From NCBI GenBank assembly GCA_963772975.1, contig CAVYZH010000002.1, forward strand, positions 558,001-622,000: a DNA stretch of 64,000 nucleotides. Reading direction: 5' to 3'. Below the pieces are notes generated by a model. That model ran no database searches and was not told the DNA's origin. It saw nothing but the letters and a program-made list of their open reading frames with translations. The DNA comes from AC-32 sp963772975 (GTDB taxonomy: Bacteria > Actinomycetota > Thermoleophilia > Gaiellales > Gaiellaceae). Below are positions 1 through 8,353 of the stretch, in pieces. The translations under genes and the position numbers were made by a program. Position 1 is the stretch's first letter. Each line of letters opens with the position of its first letter.

Positions 1-314
1 ACCTCTGGGGCGGCCTGGACGAGTTCAAGCAGGAGTTCAACGGAAACGGGGTCAAGCGCTTCGGTTCCGGCTGGACGTGGCTCGTCCACGACGGCACCGG
101 GCTCTCGCTCTACTCGACCCCGAACCAGGACTCGCCGATCCTGAACGACGACTTCCCGATCCTCGGCAACGACGTCTGGGAGCACGCCTACTACCTCACC
201 TACCGCAACCGCCGGCCCGACTACCTCGAGGCCTGGTGGAACGTGGTCAACTGGGAAGCAGTCGAGGAGCGCTACCAGGAAGCGCTCGCGGAGCAGGAGC
301 GGAAGAAGGACTAG
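1..314 (+). CDS. Fe/Mn superoxide dismutase, C-terminal part (5' truncated by window)
   Basis: Only the last 103 codons are present, read in frame from base 3 to TAG at 312-314. The enzyme disproportionates superoxide in the cytoplasm. The family signature DVWEHAYY, which supplies an Asp and a His metal ligand, is intact, as are GSGWTWLV upstream and the following YRNRRPDYLEAWW helix. The full protein is usually about 200 residues, so roughly half is missing. The stop overlaps the stop of the convergent secreted protein by 4 bases. Whether iron or manganese is used cannot be told from this piece. Confidence 0.95.
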   Translation, partial: LWGGLDEFKQEFNGNGVKRFGSGWTWLVHDGTGLSLYSTPNQDSPILNDDFPILGNDVWEHAYYLTYRNRRPDYLEAWWNVVNWEAVEERYQEALAEQERKKD

Positions 315-943
315 GCGCGCAGCGTCTTGCTCGTCGCGGCGACGTAGCAGGGTCCAGCCTGCAAGGCGCTGACCGCCAGGCGCACCCTCGTGCCGCGGGG
401 GAGCTTGGCCTTGAACGAGACTGAGCTGACCATGGCCGGCTTCGTCGTGCCCGGCACCGCGGCGCCGAGCGCGAGCCGCTTGACCTGCACCCAGCGCTTG
501 GTGAGCTTCCTGTAACGCTGGAAGAGGACGAACTTGCCCGTCAACGCCTTCCCCGCCGTCGCCTTCGCGGAGTACGAGCCGGAGGCCACCTTCGTCAGCT
601 CGAGCAGCGGGCGAACCGTGAGCGCGACCGCCGGGCTCTTGGCGGCCTTGTAGGTCGCCTGGTAGCTCGTGCCGATCGTCGGTGTGACCGGTCCGGTGAA
701 CGCGCCATTGGCAACCGTCTTCAGCGTCGCCACCTTGGCGGGCTTCGTGCTCCCGCATTCCGTCGCCTGGACCGAGATCGCCTGGTTGGCCTTCTGTGTC
801 GAGAGCACGCCGCTGAGCGTGACCGGCATGCCATAGGTCGGGCTCGGCGCGCTCGCGGCGAGGGTCAAGGTGACCGGCGGCGCGGCGCCGGCAGCGCCCG
901 CGAGAGCGGCGCCGACGATCGCGGTGACGAGGAGCTTCTTCAT
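311..943 (-). CDS. Secreted protein with Ig-like beta domains
   Basis: A 210-residue protein with a clear Sec signal peptide (MKKLLVTAIVGAALAGAAGA, cleavage near residue 20). The rest is rich in Thr, Val, Ala and Lys, with alternating hydrophobic residues as in Ig-like or bacterial surface beta-sandwich repeats. Examples are the PTYGMPVTLSGVL and YSAKATAGKALTGKFVLFQR stretches. Two Cys residues (about 63 and 200) could form a disulfide. It is a single gene, convergent with sod. I do not recognise the family; extracytoplasmic location is the only safe inference. Confidence 0.75.
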   Translation of the reverse strand: MKKLLVTAIVGAALAGAAGAAPPVTLTLAASAPSPTYGMPVTLSGVLSTQKANQAISVQATECGSTKPAKVATLKTVANGAFTGPVTPTIGTSYQATYKAAKSPAVALTVRPLLELTKVASGSYSAKATAGKALTGKFVLFQRYRKLTKRWVQVKRLALGAAVPGTTKPAMVSSVSFKAKLPRGTRVRLAVSALQAGPCYVAATSKTLRA

Positions 944-990
944 CGTTCCGACCAGCAGACGCCATGGATCGGCGAACCTTGCGGCGTGCT

Positions 991-1662
991 ATGACTCGCA
1001 GCATGCGGGCGCTGGTCACCGGCGGCGTGGGCCGCGTCGGCGAGGCGATCGTGCGCCGGCTCCAGGGCGACGAGCTGGACGGTCTTCGCCGCCAGCCGAG
1101 CCGACGGCGACGTCTCGCGGCCCGGCGACGCACAGGCGCTCGTCGACCGCGCCTCAAGGAGCTGGGCGGCCTCGACCTGCTCGTGAACGCCGCCGGCGAG
1201 GGCTTCGCGCCCAAGGCGTTCGAACAGCTCGACGAGGCGGACTGGGACGCGGCCTTCGGCGCAACCGCGAAGGGGAGCTTCTTCGTCACCCAGGCCGCCG
1301 CCCCCGCGCTGCGCGAGTCGGGCGGCTGTGTGGTGATGATCGAGGACGTGGCCGGGTACCAGCCGTGGCCGGCGTTCGCCGCGCATTCGGCCGCGAAGGC
1401 GGCGCAGGCGATGCTCACTCGGGTTCTCGCGCGCGCGCTCGCGCCCGAGGTGCGGGTCTGCGGTGTTGCGCCCGGTCCCGTCGCGGTGGAGCCCGGCCAG
1501 GAGGAGCGCCGCGCGGCCGAAACGTTGCTCGGGCGCGTCGGCTCGCCCGACGACATCGCCGAGGCGGTCGTCTACCTGGCCGGCGCGAGCTTCGTGACGG
1601 GGACGACGCTGGTGGTCGACGGCGGCCGGTCGCTCAAATCCGGCGCGGCTCCGGAAGCGTAG
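991..1662 (+). pseudogene. Short-chain dehydrogenase/reductase with a compensated frameshift
   Basis: Classical SDR NAD(P)-dependent oxidoreductase. The N-terminal MRALVTGGVGRVGEAIV nucleotide-binding turn, LDLLVNAAG, the C-terminal RVCGVAPGPV and the VTGTTLVVDGGRS tail are all present. Between about 1080 and 1156 the open frame reads as an Arg-rich nonsense stretch. The +1 frame there reads VFAASRADGDVSRPGDAQAL, the expected segment before the helix. Two opposite single-base indels would explain this. The usual YxxxK is HSAAK at about residue 137, so the catalytic Tyr is His, which argues for a divergent member. The start is ATG 991 or ATG 1003. Substrate unknown. Confidence 0.7.
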
Positions 1663-1673
1663 AAAGCAATGCG

Positions 1674-2282
1674 ATGGAGCTCGCGCTCGACAGCATGCGC
1701 TTGCCGCGCAGGTCGGAACCCGCAACCATCCCCGCGGTGGCCGCCAACGACCTCAGCGACGGCGAGCTGATCAGCCGGACCGCCGACGGCGACCGGGGGG
1801 CGTTCGACGTCCTCTACCGGCGCTATTCGCGGCCCGTGTTCGGGCTCGCGCTGCGCCGGCTGGGCGACCGTGGCCGCGCCGAGGACGCGGTGCAGGAGAC
1901 CTTCGCCTCGATTTGGCGCGCCGCCCGCAGCTACCGGCCCGAGCGCGGCCCCGGCGCGCCATGGCTCTATGCGGTCGCGCGCAACGCGATCACCGACCGC
2001 GGCCGCGCGCGCTCCGAGCCGCCGGCCGAAGTGCCGGACTCGCCCTCCCCGGACGCCGGGCCGGCTGAGCGCGCGGAGTCGGGCTGGACTGCCTGGCGCG
2101 TCCACCGGGCGCTCGAGGAGCTGAACGCGAACGAGCGCAGCGTGATCGAGCTGGCCTACTGGAGCGGCCTCTCGCAGTCGGAGATCGCCGAGTTCCTGAA
2201 CATTCCGCTCGGCACCGTCAAGACCCGCACCCGCGCGGCGCTGGCACGGCTCGCCGTGTTGCTAGAAGAGGAACTCGGATGA
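1674..2282 (+). CDS. ECF-type RNA polymerase sigma factor
   Basis: A 202-residue sigma-70 family protein. Region 2 runs from about residue 35 (AFDVLYRRYSRPVFGLALR through EDAVQETFASIWRAARSY, the core-binding and -10-recognition helices). A Pro-rich linker follows. Region 4 spans about residues 140-195, with the helix-turn-helix LSQSEIAEFLNIPLGTVKTR. ATG 1674 is chosen because it lies just after the upstream gene's stop and keeps only a short N-tail. The stop overlaps the next ATG (ATGA at 2279-2282), so the two genes are translationally coupled and act as a sigma/anti-sigma pair. Confidence 0.93.
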   Translation: MELALDSMRLPRRSEPATIPAVAANDLSDGELISRTADGDRGAFDVLYRRYSRPVFGLALRRLGDRGRAEDAVQETFASIWRAARSYRPERGPGAPWLYAVARNAITDRGRARSEPPAEVPDSPSPDAGPAERAESGWTAWRVHRALEELNANERSVIELAYWSGLSQSEIAEFLNIPLGTVKTRTRAALARLAVLLEEELG

Positions 2283-2890
2283 CCGACCGACCGAACTTCG
2301 ACGAGCTCGCCGGCGGGGACGACCTCAGCCCGGAGGAGGCCGCGCGGCTGCAGCGGGTCCACGACCTGCTGATCGAGGCCGGCCCGCCGCCCGAGCTGCC
2401 GCCACACCTGCTGCAGGAGCCCGACCCCGAGGGCGGGCGCCGCGACAACGTCACCGGCCTGCCGCGCCGGCGCACGGGCATGCTGCTCGGGATCGCTGCG
2501 GCGCTCACGCTGACGGCCTTCCTGGGCGGGTTCATCTACGGCACCCACCACGCGCCTTTCAACGAGGACTTCGCGGTGTCGATGCACAGCACGGCCGCGG
2601 GCTCGCAGGCCAAGGGCGTGATCCACGTGGGCAAGGTCGACTCGGCCGGCAACTGGCCGCTGAAGGTCGAAGTCGAGAACCTGCCCGAGCTACCGAAGGG
2701 CCAGTACTACGAGATGTTTCTCAGCCGCGGCGCCGACCAGCGCGCGGCCTCGTGCGGGACGTTCCGCGTCTCGGGCTCGAAGGACGACATCCGGCTGAAC
2801 GCTCCCTACCCCCTGAACACGTTCAACGGCTGGATCGTGACGCGCGAGGGGCCGGGCAGCGGCAAGCACCCGGTCGTGCTCTCGACTTAG
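2279..2890 (+). CDS. Membrane-anchored anti-sigma factor, RskA-like
   Basis: 203 residues. An acidic cytoplasmic N-terminal part (about 1-62) would hold the sigma factor. One transmembrane segment follows (GMLLGIAAALTLTAFLGGFIYG, about 67-88). The extracytoplasmic domain carries the anti-sigma-K pattern of a small beta-sandwich (VEVENLPELPKGQYYEMFL, CGTF, NTFNGWIVTREG). It overlaps the sigma gene by 4 bases, which is the usual arrangement. The N-terminal zinc-binding HxxxCxxC of ZAS anti-sigmas is absent, so binding is by a zinc-free version. Release would need regulated proteolysis; no protease lies next to it. Confidence 0.85.
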   Translation: MTDRPNFDELAGGDDLSPEEAARLQRVHDLLIEAGPPPELPPHLLQEPDPEGGRRDNVTGLPRRRTGMLLGIAAALTLTAFLGGFIYGTHHAPFNEDFAVSMHSTAAGSQAKGVIHVGKVDSAGNWPLKVEVENLPELPKGQYYEMFLSRGADQRAASCGTFRVSGSKDDIRLNAPYPLNTFNGWIVTREGPGSGKHPVVLST

Positions 2891-3594
2891 GGCGCTGTGC
2901 GGTCGTTCGCGACGAAGGCCGCGTAGGTGACCGGCATCTGCTCTTCCAGGAACCGCTCGCAGGCCTCGGCGTAGCGGCGGATCTCGCGCTGCGCGGCCTC
3001 TGAGTTGCGCAGCGAGAGGAAGTTCATCAGCGAGCGCGCGTTCACCGTCCAGTAGAACTCGGTGTAGGCGCCGACCGGCAGCACGCTGCGTGCCAGCTCG
3101 CGCGCGACGCCGAGCTCGACCAGCTGCTCGTAGGCGAGGTAAGCGGTCTCGTAGACGGCCAGCAGCTTCTCGCGCGTCGTCTCGGCGACCTCGTCCGAGA
3201 CCGGCTCGAACGAGTACGCGCCCGGCTTGCCGACCTGGCTGCGCACGTCCTCGGGCTCGGGCACGTAGAAGTCGTCGGTCGCCTTCGCGTAGCGGAGGCT
3301 GAACTCGTTGAACGAGCCGACGCGGTGCCGGAACCACTCGCGCGCGACGAAGATCGGGCAGCGGATATGGAAGCGGAAGGCGTTGTGCTCGAAGGGCGTC
3401 CCGTGCCGCTCGCGCATCAGGAAGCGGATCAGGCCCTCGTCGGACTCGTCCAGCTCGTCCTTGCGGCGGGCGAAGCTGACCCGCGCGCCGTTGGCGACCG
3501 AGAGGTCGTCGGCCATCGCATCGTCGAGCCGTACGAAGCCGTGGTCGAGGACCGGGATGGTGTTGTCGGGTATCACTTGTGCCGTGACCGCCAC
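2887..3594 (-). CDS. thyX: Flavin-dependent thymidylate synthase ThyX
   Basis: Makes dTMP from dUMP using methylene-tetrahydrofolate, FAD and NADPH, replacing ThyA. The ThyX signature RHRVGSFNEFSLR is complete, and HGTPFEHNAFRFHI and NARSLMNFLSLRNSEAAQREIR are typical. The reading frame is open to 3627, but that start overlaps the divergent DUF72 gene. GTG 3594 or GTG 3576, just before IPVLDHGFVRL, fits the family better. The product is about 235 residues, the normal size. Its stop overlaps the stop of the anti-sigma gene. Confidence 0.95.
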   Translation of the reverse strand: MAVTAQVIPDNTIPVLDHGFVRLDDAMADDLSVANGARVSFARRKDELDESDEGLIRFLMRERHGTPFEHNAFRFHIRCPIFVAREWFRHRVGSFNEFSLRYAKATDDFYVPEPEDVRSQVGKPGAYSFEPVSDEVAETTREKLLAVYETAYLAYEQLVELGVARELARSVLPVGAYTEFYWTVNARSLMNFLSLRNSEAAQREIRRYAEACERFLEEQMPVTYAAFVANDRTAP

Positions 3595-4248
3595 GCCGGC
3601 GAGTCTAGCGGGGCTGTATGTCGGCACTTCCGGCTGGTCCTACCCGTCCTGGAGGCCCGGTTTCTACCCGGCTGGCACGAAGCCCGAGGACTTCCTCGGC
3701 TACTACGCCGAGCGCTTCGCGACCGTCGAGCTGAACACGACCGGGTACCGCTTGCCTCGCGAGGAGCTCTTCGAACGGTGGGCCGAGCACACGCCGCCCG
3801 GCTTCCTGTTCGCGCCGAAGTTGAATGCGCACTCGCGCTCCGACTTCGGGACGTTCTCGGAGCGCGTGGGCATGCTCGGCGAGCGGCTCGGGCCGATCCG
3901 CGGCGGTGGTGGCCGCGGCCCGCGACGAAGGCCTGCTGACGTTCGCTCCTCGGCTCCTTCGACCCGTCGGTCTCCCTGGCCCTGGACTTCCGACACGAGT
4001 CGTGGGACGGGATCGAAGGCGACCTCCCCCGGAACGCCGTCCGCGTGGGCTCGCTCGAGGCCGAGGCACCGTTCCGTTACCTGCGCCTGCGCGAGCCGCC
4101 CTACTCGGACAACGACCTGCGCAGCTGGGCCGACCGGCTACGCCCGCTGCTCGACGACGGCATTCGTGTCCATTGCTACTTCAAGCACGAGGACGAGCCG
4201 ACCGCGCCTAGCTACGCGCTGCGCCTGTCGGAGCTGCTCGCCCGCTGA
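3584..4248 (+). pseudogene. DUF72 (YecE-like) protein, two frameshifts
   Basis: TIM-barrel family of unknown biochemical role. The N-part is intact from GTG 3584 (LYVGTSGWSYPSWRPGFYP, then FATVELNTTGYRLP). Near 3905 the frame slips to one reading VVAAARDEGLLTF. Near 3950 it slips again to the frame that carries LALDFRHESWDG, FRYLRLREPPYSDNDLRSW and HCYFKHEDEP up to TGA 4246-4248. Joined, the three parts give a near-complete family member of about 220 residues. It is either a pseudogene or carries two assembly indels in a GC-rich stretch. Its end overlaps the aminotransferase stop by 41 bases. Confidence 0.8.
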
Positions 4249-5350
4249 GCTCGACGATCTGCTCGACCGCGAATCGGAGCTCGTCGTCGGTGTTGTAGAA
4301 GTGCGGGCCGAGGCGCAGGCCGACGTCAGGACGCGAGTCACAGATCACGCCGCGCTCGCCCAGCCCGCGGCCGACGCGCTCGAAGTCCGGCGGCTTGACG
4401 ACGACGGTGCCGCCGCGCCTGGTCGGGTCGCGCGGGCTACCGACCGGGAAGCCGGCCTCGTCGAGTAGCTCGACCAGCAGCGCCGTCTGCTCCTGCGAGC
4501 GCCGACGGATCCGCTCGATGCCGACCTCCTCGACGATGTCGTAGCCGGCCGTAGCCGCGTAGAGCGCGGGCACGTTCGGCGTGCCGGTCAGGAAGCGCGC
4601 GGCGCCGTCGGCGTAGTCCTGCTCGGGCTCGAAGGCGAACGGCCGTGCATGCGCCTGCCAGCCGGTGAGCGCGGGCTCTAGCGTCGCCGCGAGGTCGGGG
4701 CGCACGTACAGCCAGCCCGCGCCCGGGCCGCCGCAGAGCCACTTGACCGAGCCGCCGACCGCGAAGTCGACCCCGAGCGCCGTCACGTCGAGCGGGACCG
4801 TGCCGACCGACTGGTAGGCGTCGAGCACGACGTGCGCGCCCTCCTCGTGCGCCTTCTCGACGATCGACTCGACATCCTGGATCTCGCCGGTCTTGAAGAG
4901 CACGTGCGTGATCGGCACGAGCAGCGTCCGCTCGTCGATCGCCTCGACCACGCCTTCGTCGTCGGCCGCGACGAGGATGTCCGCGCCGCGCTGGGCCTGG
5001 TAGAGGTAGCGCACCGACGGGAAGTTGCCCTCCTCGTAGACGATCCGCCGGCGCGGCCCTTCGAAGTCGAAGCACGAGATCACGACCGCCTCGGCGATCG
5101 TCACGTTCTGGTGCATCGAAACAGACCCGCTAGGGGCCCCGATCAGGCGAGCGATCTGGTCGCCGACGGTCAGCGACATCTCCCACCAGCCCTCCTCCCA
5201 GGCGCGCACGCCCCGCGTGTTCCAGGCGCGCGCGTACTCGAGCACGCGCTCCTCCACGGCCGCGGGCATCGCGCCCAGCGAGTGGTTGATCAGGTAGGTC
5301 GTCTCCGCGAGGATCGGGAAGCGCTCGCGGAACTCGTGCAACTCGGCCAC
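4208..5350 (-). CDS. Class V aminotransferase, kynureninase-like
   Basis: A PLP-dependent fold-type I enzyme of about 380 residues. Seen: ETTYLINHSLGAMPAAVEER near the N-terminus, HVVLDAYQSVGTVPLD with the cofactor-binding Asp, and GGSVKWLCGGPGAGWLYV with the Schiff-base Lys. Also present are FLTGTPNVPALYAATAGYDI and a C-terminal LRLGPHFYNTDDELRFAV substrate loop. These resemble kynureninase and isopenicillin-epimerase-like desulfurase relatives. No kynurenine pathway neighbours are present, so the substrate is open. The frame is open to 5605, but GTG 5350 (VAELHEFRERFPIL) is where homology should begin. Confidence 0.85.
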   Translation of the reverse strand: MAELHEFRERFPILAETTYLINHSLGAMPAAVEERVLEYARAWNTRGVRAWEEGWWEMSLTVGDQIARLIGAPSGSVSMHQNVTIAEAVVISCFDFEGPRRRIVYEEGNFPSVRYLYQAQRGADILVAADDEGVVEAIDERTLLVPITHVLFKTGEIQDVESIVEKAHEEGAHVVLDAYQSVGTVPLDVTALGVDFAVGGSVKWLCGGPGAGWLYVRPDLAATLEPALTGWQAHARPFAFEPEQDYADGAARFLTGTPNVPALYAATAGYDIVEEVGIERIRRRSQEQTALLVELLDEAGFPVGSPRDPTRRGGTVVVKPPDFERVGRGLGERGVICDSRPDVGLRLGPHFYNTDDELRFAVEQIVELSGRAAPTGAARS

Positions 5351-5612
5351 CGCGGGCGAGTATAGGGACGCGCCGCCGCGAGTCCTGGTCCCCCGAACGA
5401 GGGAACCTGCCCGACGAATCACCTTTAGGGGTGATTCCGGCCATCCCAGGCGCGAATACGGTCGGCGAGACGAACTTGCGGCGGTGCGAAGCGTGAACAA
5501 GGGGAGTGGAAACTTGCGGAACGGCGATGGTGTGAGGAGCGAGGACCGCGGGAGCGGCCTCTGGGGCACGAGACGAGGCGGTCGAGGGTCGAGCGAAGGA
5601 CGCAACCAGGCT

Positions 5613-7271
5613 GTGAAGCGCGGCCTGCTGGTGGTCTTCGCGCTCGCGCTTGCGGCGCCGCTGGCTGCCTCCGCAGGCAGCCCCGACCACGGTCGTGCGT
5701 GGCGTGACAGCTACCTGGCTCCCTCGCTCCAGCGCGCGGCCACGCAGACACCGAACGCGTCCGTGCCCGTGATCGTCCAGAGCCTCGACGGCTCCGGCCG
5801 CGCTCAGAGCACGCTCAGCAAGTACGGAACCACCAGCGCGAAGCTGGGAATCGTCGACGCGGCCGCCGGCGAGATCGTCGCCGGTGACCTGCCGCAGCTC
5901 GCGGAGACTCCCGGCCTCGTGATCACGCCCGACCAGCCGGTCGTGCTAGATGCGAGGCCCGATCGCCCGAAAGGGAACCCACACACCCCTGCGGCCTTCA
6001 GCTCCGGTCAGGACTGGCCCGCCGCGGTCGGCGCCGACCTGCTCTGGCCGCGACTGGCGGACCTGCAGAGCTCCCGCCCGAAAGGTCCAACCTCGAATCC
6101 CTCGATCGCCTTGGTCGACTCGGGCATCGACTCGAGCCGGACCGACTTCGGCGACCGAGTGCTAGCCCAGCTCGACATGACTTCGCTCGAGAACAACTCG
6201 CCCGGCGACGGCAATGGGCACGGCACCCTAGTCGCGGGTCTCGCCGCCGGCTCGGCGCCGGGTCACGCGGGTGCCGACCCGACCGCCGGGATCGTCTCCC
6301 TCGACGTGATGGACGACCAGGGCATGGCGCGCACGAGCGACGTGATCGCGGCCGCCCAGTGGATCCTTAGGAACCACCGCGAGTACAACATCCGGGTCGC
6401 GAACTTCTCGCTCCACTCCGCGTCCCCGACCAGCTTCCGATGGGATCCACTCGACAAGGCGGTCGAGAAGCTCTGGTTCGCAGGCGTCGTCGTCGTGGCT
6501 GCCGCCGGCAACCAGGGCCAGGGCGGCCAGTCGACGCCGATGGCCTACGCGCCCGCGAACGACCCGTTCGTGATCACCGTCGGGGCGCTCGACCTGCACA
6601 ACTCGACCAACCCCGACCGGGCGGATGCAGCGCCGTGGTCGGCCTGGGGCTACACGCTGGACGGGTTCGCCAAGCCCGAGCTGAGCGCTCCAGGCCGGGC
6701 GATCACCGGCCCGGTGCCGGCCGGCTCGACGCTGGCGGCGGAGAAGCCGAAGCAGGTGATCCGAACGTCGGGCGGCACGTACATGACGCTTTCCGGCACG
6801 TCGCTCTCGACGCCGATCGTCTCGGGCATCGCGGCCGCGCTCCTGACCCTGAACCCGGCGCTCTCGCCCGACCAGGTGAAGGGTGCCCTCATGCTCAAGG
6901 CACGAACGCTGCGCAAGGTGACCAACCGCGCGGCCGGTGTCGGCGAGGCGTACGCGCCCGGCGCTGCGTCCGTGTCGTCGCCCCCCAACCCGAACCGGGC
7001 CCTCGATGCCTTCCTCGTGGAAGACCCGGAGGGCGACGGGCTCGTCTTCGACGACGTCTCCTGGCTCGACGCGGCCGAGGGCTCGCTCAGCTGGGACGCG
7101 GTCTCGTGGCTCGACGTCTCGTGGTCCGACGCGGCGTGGTCGCTCGTCTCGTGGTCGGACGTCTCCTGGTCCGACGTGTCGTGGAGCGACGTTTCCTGGT
7201 CGGACGTCTCCTGGGCCGACGTCTCCTGGGCCGACGTGAACGGCACCGTCTACGGGGATGTCGGGCCTTGA
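5613..7271 (+). CDS. Secreted subtilisin-like serine protease (S8) with SW-rich C-terminal repeats
   Basis: GTG 5613 gives 552 residues starting with a signal peptide (VKRGLLVVFALALAAPLAASAG). The frame is open further upstream but would bury that signal. The catalytic triad is intact: Asp169 (ALVDSGID), His203 (GNGHGTLVAGL) and Ser397 (LSGTSLSTP), with the oxyanion Asn region VVAAAGNQG. A propeptide-like stretch covers about residues 25-110. The last 65 residues are DxxW pentapeptides, mostly SDVSW and ADVSW. The protease should act outside the cell; the SW tail may bind the wall or a partner. It is a single gene. Confidence 0.93.
   Translation: MKRGLLVVFALALAAPLAASAGSPDHGRAWRDSYLAPSLQRAATQTPNASVPVIVQSLDGSGRAQSTLSKYGTTSAKLGIVDAAAGEIVAGDLPQLAETPGLVITPDQPVVLDARPDRPKGNPHTPAAFSSGQDWPAAVGADLLWPRLADLQSSRPKGPTSNPSIALVDSGIDSSRTDFGDRVLAQLDMTSLENNSPGDGNGHGTLVAGLAAGSAPGHAGADPTAGIVSLDVMDDQGMARTSDVIAAAQWILRNHREYNIRVANFSLHSASPTSFRWDPLDKAVEKLWFAGVVVVAAAGNQGQGGQSTPMAYAPANDPFVITVGALDLHNSTNPDRADAAPWSAWGYTLDGFAKPELSAPGRAITGPVPAGSTLAAEKPKQVIRTSGGTYMTLSGTSLSTPIVSGIAAALLTLNPALSPDQVKGALMLKARTLRKVTNRAAGVGEAYAPGAASVSSPPNPNRALDAFLVEDPEGDGLVFDDVSWLDAAEGSLSWDAVSWLDVSWSDAAWSLVSWSDVSWSDVSWSDVSWSDVSWADVSWADVNGTVYGDVGP
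7051..7242 (+). repeat. 15-bp tandem coding repeats (xDVSW pentapeptides)
   Basis: Coding repeats at the 3' end of the subtilase gene. The unit is about 15 bp, centred on GACGTCTCCTGG. The first half is degenerate (LDAAEG, LSWDA, AWSLV). The second half, from about 7150, is nearly uniform SDVSW x4 followed by ADVSW. Synonymous differences between units (tcc/tcg, gac/gcc) show protein-level conservation as well as DNA-level duplication. Confidence 0.85.
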
Positions 7272-7279
7272 GCCGGCTA

Positions 7280-8311
7280 CTAGCTCAGGCGTTTCAGCAG
7301 CCCCAGGGCGCGCTGGTCCCACGGCACGCGGTGGGTAACCCCGGCCGCCCGCGGGCGGTCGCGATTGGCCAGGTACCAGTCGTAGGTCTCGCAGAGCGCC
7401 TGTTCGTTCGAGAGCCGCGGCGCGAAGCCGAGCTTGCGCTGCGCTTTGGCCGTCTCGACATAGGAATCTCGGTGCGCGGTGCGGTAGTGCCATTCAGCGA
7501 GCGGCGAGAGCCGCGCCAGTTCGAGCGCCCGTAGGGCGAGCTCGGCCGGACGGACCGGCACGGGGCGTAGGCGACTGCGCGAGCCGGCGTGCGCGATCAG
7601 GCCCTCGAGGTCGGAGCGGACGGTGCCGAACTCGGTCGCGCCGATGTTGAAGGTCTCGCCGGCGACCGGCGCGCTCGCCGCGGACACGGTCGCCTCGACC
7701 AGATCCTCGACAGCGAGCAGCTGGTAGCGGTTGGAGCCGTCGCCGAGGATGGGAATCCGCCGGCCCTCGCGAATCCAGTCGAACAGGATCTCGAAGACGC
7801 CGAGCCGTTCCGGGCCGATGAACGTCTTCGGGCGCATGATCACGACCTCGAGCCCGCGACGACCCGCGTCGCGAGCGACCTCCTCGGCGTCGATCTTCGA
7901 CTCCCCGTAGTGGCCCACCCCGACGAGCGGTGACGTCTCGTCGATCGGGTGGTGCTTCGGCACCCCGTAGACCGCGGTCGAGGAGATCAGCACCGCGCGG
8001 CGCACGCCTGCCTCGAGCGCGGCCGCCAGCACGACGGCGGTGCCGTCGACGTTCACCGAGCGGATCGACTCGCGCGAGGCCTGGATCGGCAACGCGGCGG
8101 CCGCGTGGACGAGCACGTCTGCACCGTCGGCCAGGCGCGAGTCCGTGACCGGGTCGCGCACGTCGCCGTGCAGCTCTTCCACTGAGCACTCGAGCGCGGA
8201 GTCGTCGAGCGGCGCGAGGTCGAGCGTGCGCACCTCGTGCCCTTCGGCCAGGAGCCGGCGCGCGAGATGAAGCCCGAGGAAGCCGGCCCCGCCGGTGATC
8301 GCCCAGCGCAT
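7280..8311 (-). CDS. NAD-dependent epimerase/dehydratase, extended SDR
   Basis: 343 residues. N-terminal Rossmann motif GGAGFLG (residues 7-13), acidic residue after beta-2 (TLDLAP, NAD preference), LISSTAVYG with the catalytic Ser/Thr, and YGESK with the catalytic Tyr and Lys. GDGSNRYQLLAVEDLVEA is the substrate-domain motif seen in nucleotide-sugar epimerases and 3-beta-HSD-like members. It probably modifies a nucleotide sugar, though a steroid-like substrate is possible. It ends 9 bases from the convergent subtilase stop. It is not the same subfamily as the epimerase at 33588. Confidence 0.88.
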   Translation of the reverse strand: MRWAITGGAGFLGLHLARRLLAEGHEVRTLDLAPLDDSALECSVEELHGDVRDPVTDSRLADGADVLVHAAAALPIQASRESIRSVNVDGTAVVLAAALEAGVRRAVLISSTAVYGVPKHHPIDETSPLVGVGHYGESKIDAEEVARDAGRRGLEVVIMRPKTFIGPERLGVFEILFDWIREGRRIPILGDGSNRYQLLAVEDLVEATVSAASAPVAGETFNIGATEFGTVRSDLEGLIAHAGSRSRLRPVPVRPAELALRALELARLSPLAEWHYRTAHRDSYVETAKAQRKLGFAPRLSNEQALCETYDWYLANRDRPRAAGVTHRVPWDQRALGLLKRLS

Positions 8312-8353
8312 CGCGGCAGGACTCTACGTGCGCGGCACGAACCAGGTCCGCTC

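Noticed and set aside
6228..7493. A 421-codon minus-strand frame opposite the subtilase
   Set aside because: Antisense shadow of the repetitive coding region; no start context or motif.
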